Assembly: GCA_000316135.1 (NCBI GenBank)
Contig: JH993888.1
Coordinates: 52,643 to 79,692, forward strand
Length of the DNA stretch: 27,050 nt
Reading direction: 5' to 3'
Source: Trachipleistophora hominis
Lineage: Eukaryota; Microsporidia; Pleistophoridae
Shown here: positions 21,132 to 27,050 of the stretch, piece by piece
Position numbering within the stretch: position 1 is the stretch's first letter
Layout of the letters: every line of letters begins with the position of its first letter
The notes under the pieces: generated by a model
What the model was told of the DNA's origin: nothing
The model's database searches: none
The model's input: the letters and a program-made list of their open reading frames with translations, nothing else
Translations under genes and position numbers: made by a program

Positions 21132-22079
21132 CACATGTAGCACAAGAAGTGTTATGAGCTGCTGATTGGTAAAGTGCTATTGACGTGAAATGATTGCAAA
21201 TTGTTACAGAACAGCCTATTTTATTGATGTAAAGACTAAATAAGAATGTTAATTGAACAAAAACGTGAGAAACTGGTTCGTTGAAAGATGAAGTTACAGT
21301 TAAATAGGTAAGACACGTGATACATCGTAGAGAGCTCTTAATTTCCATGATATTGAATGACTGGCCATGTGATACGTATTTTTGATGGTCTTTACAGATA
21401 TTTAAGTTACACATATCATTCAGTGCGATATCTTTCTGATGATTTGTTATAACACATTTAATTTAACAAGTTAATAGCCAAAATGCGGAACAACTTTAAA
21501 CAACGAACTTCTTATACAATGTATGCTTGAACGAGTTTATAAAGAGTAAAAACCGTAGTTAAGTTAAAGATTCTTGTAGATTACTACACATACATGTATC
21601 ATTACAGTGATAAAAGGTACGGTTGTCTCAAGCTAACCATAGTGTTAGCCATAAAATAGCAATAATTTATTATTTCATACACTACAGAATTTCCTTTTTT
21701 GGTTTACCAAATACGACTTTCACTCTTTAAATTAGTTCTGTTTGTGTAAGTGAACATTGTTGTTTCGTTCATATCAGTACTGTTACTGTATCAAAACACG
21801 CTCTTTATATATTTATAAACCATAAAATTTCTATTCGTACTTAAAATTATATCAAAAAAGATTTTTTGCCGTAGTATTATAATTTTTTGAAGAGAAAGGG
21901 ATTTATTTAAAAGGCTGATAGTTTATCCTCTACCTTGTAAATTGCAGTACAATAGTTGTGGTCCTTCAGAAATTAAAATTTGATTAACGTAATCTAATAA
22001 AACTTTTTGTCACCAGAGAAAGTATTGCTTCATTATCAACAGCTTTATTCACACACCTGCCATATTTTCAGATTAGTAC
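21132..22079. other. Intergenic, nothing recognised
   Basis: Spacer to the second copy of the mobile element. The minus-strand frame 21118-21414 overlaps the tail of the small plus-strand gene and has no recognisable motif. Confidence 0.5.
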
Positions 22080-22156
22080 TGTTGGCCTGGAGCCAAGCTC
22101 CCCTATTTAATCAATTAAATAAACAACCCTTATGTTACAATATGATCGGCCTGACA
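22080..22156. mobile_element. 77-bp insertion element, copy B, with perfect 5-bp target-site duplication
   Basis: Same element and orientation as copy A. Begins TGTTGGCC, ends GGCCTGACA. Flanked exactly by AGTAC on both sides (22075-22079 and 22157-22161). The internal palindrome is TATTTAAT/ATTAAATA, so its arms differ from copy A yet stay complementary. The exact boundaries agree between the two copies and the duplications, which supports transposition or retrotransposition rather than a conserved gene or regulatory site. Confidence 0.85.
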
Positions 22157-22772
22157 AGTACTATTGGGCAATGATATACGAGTAGAATAGGTAAAAATGT
22201 TTTAGTAAGTAAACATATCGCAGGGGTCTGGACATAATACTTAGATAGTGAGCTAAAATGAATTTACTATTAGAGTACGAATAAGAGAGATCTCTAGGTT
22301 GTGGTGAGTGTTTAAATCGCGGTTGTGCGGATGAAAAGCCAAGAGGTATTTATCTCCAATTTCATATGGAGCCGATGGGCTATTAATAGTGCATTGATTG
22401 TCATCATATTGTCTCTGCATATTCTGTCTGTCTGCAAAGTTCGTCATTGGTAGCAACAATAAGGTGCAACTATGGTATCCTTTCTCATTCCTCAAATATT
22501 TTTTTCTAAAAGAAACTACGAGCCACTGCAATATCACCGATAAACGGTCGTATATAATGTGTTATATATTAATTAAAGATTAACTCCTTATGACAAACAA
22601 ATCTCATACAATGCAAATAAATCAGGGCAAACATCCTCGTTTAAGAATGTACGTGTTAAGCAATGATGCTAACGAATAAATGAAAGCATTTACGCATCGA
22701 AAAATCAAAAAATATAAAACGCTTTAATATAAATTTACGGAATAAATTGATAAAATTTTATGTATAAATGAT
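22157..22772. other. Intergenic, possible retroelement relic on minus strand
   Basis: A minus-strand open frame at 22253-22537 lacks an ATG start. Its central string MQRQYDDN...SAPYEIGDKYLL faintly resembles the integrase C-terminal region of Ty3/gypsy elements (pattern QKxYYDxx...FxVGDxVLL). Nothing else of an integrase is visible, so this is weak. Confidence 0.2.
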
Positions 22773-24638
22773 TTACTTCGCGCTCAATCTACCATAAACA
22801 ACGATTGATGCTCCATTGAGCCACTTCAGTCTCATTCGAAGCTTTGCCTTGTCTATAGCCTTATGTATCGTTTCACCATTACTTATTAACTCAATTAAAC
22901 ACGTCCCAAACATGTCTATATCATAATCTGTCACATCCCACAGGCATCCTAGGATTATTTGGGACGTGTTCAAGTATTTTACGGGAACGCCCACCTTTTG
23001 AAAGTTCTGTCTTTCTATCAACCTCACACTTGAACACCCAAATAACAGCATCACAGATGGTGTGTACATCTGGATGTGTTTTATTCCGCTGCCATGCCCA
23101 AAAAAAGCAAAAATTTCTGTATTTTCTGACACTATCGAATCAATACCATGTTTTTCTGTAAATTTTGATATTCTTTGTTCTGTTTTTCTTAAATTTATAC
23201 CGCCCGCGATGCAACTGATCGTAAGTTTCTTTAGCACCAAATGTTTTTGGTCTCTAAAAACGTATTCAGAGCATGACAGCCGAAATACGTTGCATTTTCT
23301 CAGCTCACACGTTCGTTCAAATGGAAATTCTGTTAAATCCTCGTCCAAGCATATCGTAATTTCTCCCTCAAACTTATAATTTAGTTTAAACGACACGAGT
23401 TTCTCAAGATCGTTATCGATGTTATACCTGTCAATCCACCATTTTCTTATACTTTCAGGACTTGTTACCTTCCTCGCGACCGTTTCTTTTGATCTATTCA
23501 ACAATGTACGTAATTGTAAGATCTTGTCACTTATTTCAACACTAGTTCTCGTCTTAACATTATTTTTACAGTCGTATATTGTCAGCCTGCCATCCTTGCA
23601 ATAGAAAAGATACACGTACTCGTTAAAATCGACCATACGTGCACGAAAATCGTTGAATCTCATGGTAATAAAATTTTTAAAATCTCTGTATTTGTTATGA
23701 CAATCTCTGAATCGAATTTGTCTTTCAGTTCTGTTTCTATGCCAATCGTTATTAAATTTAACAAGAATATTAGGATGAACACCGCTGATATGAGCGACTC
23801 TGTCCAGCAATAACAGCTTATCTACATAATCTGAGTATTGCTCATCATTTTCAGCATGTTTCAGCCCGCTGAGCAGCACTTTTCGCGTGTTATGATAATC
23901 ACCAAGGCAGAAATACGCATAGCTTTCCGTGTTGTATCTGCATTTACTGTCTGCAACCAGCTCTGCATATTTTCCCCGTTTAATCATTTCAATACTTTCA
24001 GGTTCGTCAGCAGTATGAAAATACACCATTTCTCTTATGTTCCCAATGCTATCCAACACTTTAATCGTAATCTCGTTAATATCTGACACTATTTTTACTT
24101 TCTTAGTGCTATTTGATGGTTCTACCTCCTTTAAAAACACATCATCAATCTCATACACGCTTTCGTGGCACAAATCCCAATAATTCCAAACTCGTTCTTT
24201 CTGTGGCCTATACACAAATTCCTTTGTATAGAACCCGTAAAATTCCAATATTTTGACTATTTTATTTCTTAGCTTAGCGTTAATTTGCGTAAGCAACGCT
24301 TTAAGCCGCTCCTTGTCAATACAATACCCTAACCGAAATTTTATTACCTCAAAGGAGGCCATTAACTCCTTACTGTCGTATTTTTCATCCCTTAGTATCT
24401 CAAATATAGCTTTTCGTATCTGGAAAGACCCGCGCTCCCAGAGAGCGATGAGTATTTTCGTCCTTTTTTTCATTTTTAGTGCAATTTCAAAGCCGAGCTG
24501 AATATGAAAATCGTAATCTTCTGCATTTTTGTCCATTTTCAAAATTTTGTTGATGATTTTCTGTGCAGCTTCCTCGTTGATGCCATCCGGGTGTGCAAGT
24601 TCGTTCAAAACTTCATTTTTATATCGTAAAAATGACAT
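22773..24638 (-). CDS. ESP1: Separase (cysteine protease that cleaves cohesin)
   Basis: A 621-residue protein with a complete C-terminal caspase-like separase domain. FFGHGSG carries the catalytic His515, and LLFGCSS carries the nucleophile Cys535. These are followed by VGVPVKYLN, the conserved GCLWDVTDYDIDMFG, and the terminal LKWLNGASIVVYG, the usual separase ending. Separase cleaves the kleisin Scc1/Rad21 at anaphase onset after securin release. At 621 residues it is far shorter than yeast or animal separases (about 1600-2200), so the N-terminal helical repeat region is strongly reduced, as expected in microsporidia. The start at 24638 is supported by a run of six C on the coding strand directly before ATG. 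No other start fits better. Confidence 0.95.
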   Translation of the reverse strand: MSFLRYKNEVLNELAHPDGINEEAAQKIINKILKMDKNAEDYDFHIQLGFEIALKMKKRTKILIALWERGSFQIRKAIFEILRDEKYDSKELMASFEVIKFRLGYCIDKERLKALLTQINAKLRNKIVKILEFYGFYTKEFVYRPQKERVWNYWDLCHESVYEIDDVFLKEVEPSNSTKKVKIVSDINEITIKVLDSIGNIREMVYFHTADEPESIEMIKRGKYAELVADSKCRYNTESYAYFCLGDYHNTRKVLLSGLKHAENDEQYSDYVDKLLLLDRVAHISGVHPNILVKFNNDWHRNRTERQIRFRDCHNKYRDFKNFITMRFNDFRARMVDFNEYVYLFYCKDGRLTIYDCKNNVKTRTSVEISDKILQLRTLLNRSKETVARKVTSPESIRKWWIDRYNIDNDLEKLVSFKLNYKFEGEITICLDEDLTEFPFERTCELRKCNVFRLSCSEYVFRDQKHLVLKKLTISCIAGGINLRKTEQRISKFTEKHGIDSIVSENTEIFAFFGHGSGIKHIQMYTPSVMLLFGCSSVRLIERQNFQKVGVPVKYLNTSQIILGCLWDVTDYDIDMFGTCLIELISNGETIHKAIDKAKLRMRLKWLNGASIVVYGRLSAK

Positions 24639-24644
24639 GGGGGG
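24639..24644 (-). promoter_or_regulatory. CCCCCC start-proximal signal for separase
   Basis: Six G on the plus strand, read as six C directly abutting the separase ATG. Confidence 0.75.
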
Positions 24645-25138
24645 TACCGCACAAGCACAATGTTACAAGCACTGCGTTTGTTCTTAAGCCACGAAAAAAG
24701 TAAATGTGATCTCTAATACGAGGAGAGCAAGTGAATACGAAAGGAGAGCACGATTCGTACTGTTCATCGCGTTAATACGAGAAGTATTTGATGTTAAATA
24801 AATATAAAGTAGTTATTTTGAGATGAGCGATGCTAACAATTGTAATTTTGCTGAGCTGCAACCCTTAACCTGCAAAACGTATCGTTACGGAACGTTTATC
24901 AAATATCAGCACCAAGAAGGTTTTTTAAGAAACATATTTAATTAATTATTCAACATTCACCCAACACCCATTTAACACGCTCTTCCTGGTACGTAAGTAC
25001 CTACTATGGCGTGTTCAGCCTTTGGTTCATGGTGCACTAAGAAGTGTCTTGGCCTGTTTTACTCACAACGATCACAAAACATCCTCAGCCCTTCTTGTGC
25101 TAAGTTGACCGTAAAACCGGACACATCACCCTGTACAG
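24645..25138. other. Shared upstream region of separase and SSL1
   Basis: The two genes are transcribed divergently about 1 kb apart. Near separase there is a short direct repeat: AATACGAGGAGAGCA (24715-24729) and AATACGAAAGGAGAGCA (24734-24750). No protein gene is seen. Confidence 0.5.
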
Positions 25139-25370
25139 CCACGCGTATAATGTACCGCCAATTTAAAATATTCATCTCTGTATAACCACGTGCACTGCAA
25201 TGCGCTATCAATCCATTCTTATACTAATAAAACCACGTGCATTGCAATGCAACACGCCAGCCATCTTTAACCTAATATATACGTACTGCAATGCGATACA
25301 CCATCCATCTTTAACCTGATACAGCCACGTGTATAATACATCACCAATCTAAAGCTTAATTTTATCTCTT
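25139..25370. repeat. Minisatellite of about 47 bp with CACGTG cores
   Basis: Five degenerate units start at about 25139, 25186, 25233, 25280 and 25325. A consensus unit reads ccACGTGcactgcaatgc followed by a less conserved ATC/CCATC-TTTAACCT part. CACGTG is exact in three units (near 25187, 25234, 25326) and altered in the other two (CACGCG, TACGTA). It lies about 270-500 bp upstream of the SSL1 start. Confidence 0.75.
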
Positions 25371-25636
25371 TTTCTCGTATATCGTATAAAAACGGCCTGT
25401 TCTCAGTAAAATACGCCGCAGTACGAACAGAATCATCATATCCTGTTTCATCGTACATTACATGTTCTATTCATCGTTTAAAAATGCTTTATTTATCATT
25501 CCATACACCTCATAAGATACCATCCACTGCTCATCATACATTATTTAATCCATCAGCACCAATCACAGCAACCAATCTTCAATTCACAGGACGTCTTTCA
25601 CGTATGATCGTTTTTTCACGCGTGTTCATTTGCTCA
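25371..25636. other. SSL1 upstream sequence
   Basis: Leader region between the minisatellite and SSL1. An open frame beginning at 25484 overlaps the SSL1 start in another frame; it is a shadow. Confidence 0.5.
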
Positions 25637-25640
25637 CCCC
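25637..25640 (+). promoter_or_regulatory. CCCC start-proximal signal for SSL1
   Basis: Four C directly before the ATG at 25641. Confidence 0.75.
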
Positions 25641-26645
25641 ATGTCAGTTCCGTTCAGTTGGGAGAAGCAGTACAAGAGAACATGGGAGAATCTCAACGAG
25701 GACGAAGAAAAGAACACATCACTAGAAAAGAAGCTGCATCACACATACGCACCCTACAAAAAGGGCATCATACGGCACTTCCACATCATCATAGACTCAT
25801 CCGCATCGATCGAGCTGAACGACTTTCTTCCATCGTTCCGGTACCACGTAACAACCAAACTGAACCATTTCATAAAAAAATTTTATGACGAAAATCCTAT
25901 TTCTGTCCTGAGCCTGCTCATCTACCGCAACAACAAATGCGAGAGTTACATCGTTTTGGATCGGCTGTCCGAGACAGAAGGCTTTTTTGGCGTGGCCGGG
26001 ACGGGCGAGTTCTCCCTGATAAACAGCCTGAACGTCTCGCTAGAATTTCTGAACAGGGATGATTATATAAAAGAAATTTTGGTGATTACCGGCTCGTTGT
26101 ACACGATAGACATTGAGGAGCTGCGCTCCTTCAAAGATATAAAGATACATTTTATAGCGTTTAGGGCTGAGGTGTACTTTTTTAAGGATGTTGCTGAGAA
26201 AACACACGGCAAGTACTACGTGCCCGTTGAAATGTCTGATATTTCTCTTTTTCTTGAATCGTTTTGCATGCCGAATTCGATCAATTCGGGATCTGCGCAC
26301 AACCTGCTAAAGCTGGGCTTTCCGCAGGTTCTGACGGGTGACTTGGTGTGTGCATGCTGCTTCCGATACAGTAAAAAAGGCTATGAATGCCCGGTATGCC
26401 ATACCAAGGTGTGCAACCTGCCCATTAAGTGCCCCGTATGCAAAACTCAGCTGGTAACCTCCAACATTCTCGCCCAGTCACTTTATTACTGCTACCCCCT
26501 GGAAGACTTTGAGAAGGCTGGCGGGGCATGCCGGGTGTGTGGTGGTGACGGGAGGGACAGGTGTAAAAAGTGTGGGAGTATTTATTGCGAGAGATGCAGC
26601 TATTTCATACATAACGATCTTTATTTCTGCATTTATTGTGATTAG
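25641..26645 (+). CDS. SSL1: TFIIH core subunit SSL1/p44
   Basis: A 334-residue protein with the family layout. The N-terminal FSWEKQYKRTWENLNEDEE is followed by KKGIIRHFHIIIDSSAS (41-56), the first strand of a von Willebrand A domain with a MIDAS-like DSSAS. The vWA domain runs to about 210. A zinc-binding module (C237-x2-C240, C250-x2-C253, C258, C264-x2-C267) has the typical YECPVCHTKVCNLPIKCPVC and LAQSLYYCYPLEDF strings. The C-terminal C4-type/RING-like domain uses C297, C300, C308, C311, C316, C319, C330 and C333. SSL1 binds and stimulates the XPD/Rad3 helicase within TFIIH, acting in Pol II transcription initiation and nucleotide excision repair. Length is slightly below fungal homologues. 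The stop is followed within a few bases by AATAAA (26650-26655). Confidence 0.95.
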   Translation: MSVPFSWEKQYKRTWENLNEDEEKNTSLEKKLHHTYAPYKKGIIRHFHIIIDSSASIELNDFLPSFRYHVTTKLNHFIKKFYDENPISVLSLLIYRNNKCESYIVLDRLSETEGFFGVAGTGEFSLINSLNVSLEFLNRDDYIKEILVITGSLYTIDIEELRSFKDIKIHFIAFRAEVYFFKDVAEKTHGKYYVPVEMSDISLFLESFCMPNSINSGSAHNLLKLGFPQVLTGDLVCACCFRYSKKGYECPVCHTKVCNLPIKCPVCKTQLVTSNILAQSLYYCYPLEDFEKAGGACRVCGGDGRDRCKKCGSIYCERCSYFIHNDLYFCIYCD

Positions 26646-26880
26646 TAGTAATAAATATGATTTATAGCACTGAACAGGCGCTTTTATCAATCTCAGCGAT
26701 TAAATAACCCTTGAACGACCAGAGCGTTTACCTGCAATATTTTTAAAGAGCACCGTACAATGTTGGTGATGAGCAGGTGTTGTAATAAAAGACGTTAAAC
26801 TATTCTACGGTAGAATCTTTCATTTATTGTTCCTCTAAACCGTAGAACTATCGATTTTATTACCACACGATAAACTAAAA
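26646..26880. other. Downstream spacer with degenerate repeat units
   Basis: Contains the AATAAA after SSL1. From about 26793 it holds sequence (CGTTAAACTATT..., CGTAGAACTATCG...) that looks like decayed units of the minisatellite that follows. Confidence 0.45.
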
Positions 26881-27050
26881 CGTTTAAATTATCACGTTTT
26901 AGTGCAATGCGATAAAATACAGCGTTTAAACTATCACGTTCAACTACAGAACAGCAAATCAGAACGTTTAAATTATCACTGTTTAATACAGAACAGCAAA
27001 TCAGAACGTTTAAACTATCACGTTCTACTACAGAACAGCATATCAGAACG
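26881..27050. repeat. 42-bp minisatellite, continues past the window edge
   Basis: Units of exactly 42 bp start at 26881, 26923, 26965 and 27007, and a fifth begins at 27049. Each opens with CGTTTAAA(T/C)TATCAC; the last three also share CAGAACAGCA(A/T)ATCAGAA. The first unit is more diverged, and two decayed units precede it. Non-coding by appearance; it may be a subtelomeric or simple intergenic satellite. Confidence 0.9.

Noticed and set aside
25484..25888. 134-codon plus-strand frame overlapping the SSL1 start
   Set aside because: Overlaps the well-supported SSL1 in another frame and has no domain; a shadow.
25139..27050. CRISPR array
   Set aside because: The tandem units at both ends of SSL1 lack unique spacers between constant repeats; they are minisatellites in a eukaryotic genome.

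Overview
The window looks like a chromosome fragment from a microsporidian with an expanded, gene-poor genome. The evidence is short intron-free reading frames for core eukaryotic proteins in strongly AT-rich DNA, compact versions of large eukaryotic proteins (a 621-residue separase), and a C- or G-run placed at or just upstream of the start codon of most conserved genes, which is a known microsporidian start signal. Gene density is low: about ten convincing genes in 27 kb, with 1-2.7 kb gaps. I do not name a species. A 395-base run of N (13912-14306) marks a scaffold gap.

Layout. Bases 1-3858 are mostly non-coding and hold one decayed gene for a probable signal-peptide/one-TM surface protein (minus strand, about 1893-2515). 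Bases 3859-10960 hold three plus-strand paralogues of a DHHC-family palmitoyltransferase. Only the third keeps the catalytic Cys. Copy 1 reads DHHN and carries a single-base frameshift; copy 2 is open but reads YHHS. All three substitutions fall at the same residue (140) while the zinc ligands, TTxE motif and C-terminal NPY block are kept. At 11820-12746 is a degenerate ubiquitin-specific-protease fold that has lost its catalytic Cys. Then come the N gap and a small AN1 zinc-finger gene (15806-16177).

From 16.2 to 22.7 kb there are MRT4 (ribosome assembly, minus), a small tail-anchored protein (minus), a possible 69-residue membrane protein (plus), several hairpin-rich intergenic blocks that may be structured RNAs, and the second copy of a 77-78 bp mobile element. 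The right part holds separase (minus, 22773-24638) and the TFIIH subunit SSL1/p44 (plus, 25641-26645), the latter flanked by two minisatellites (47-bp units upstream, 42-bp units downstream, running off the window edge).

The genes do not form one pathway. The most interesting signals are the catalytically dead DHHC copies beside a live one, a dead deubiquitinase fold, a tiny insertion element present twice with target-site duplications, and untranslated intergenic blocks with nested inverted repeats.
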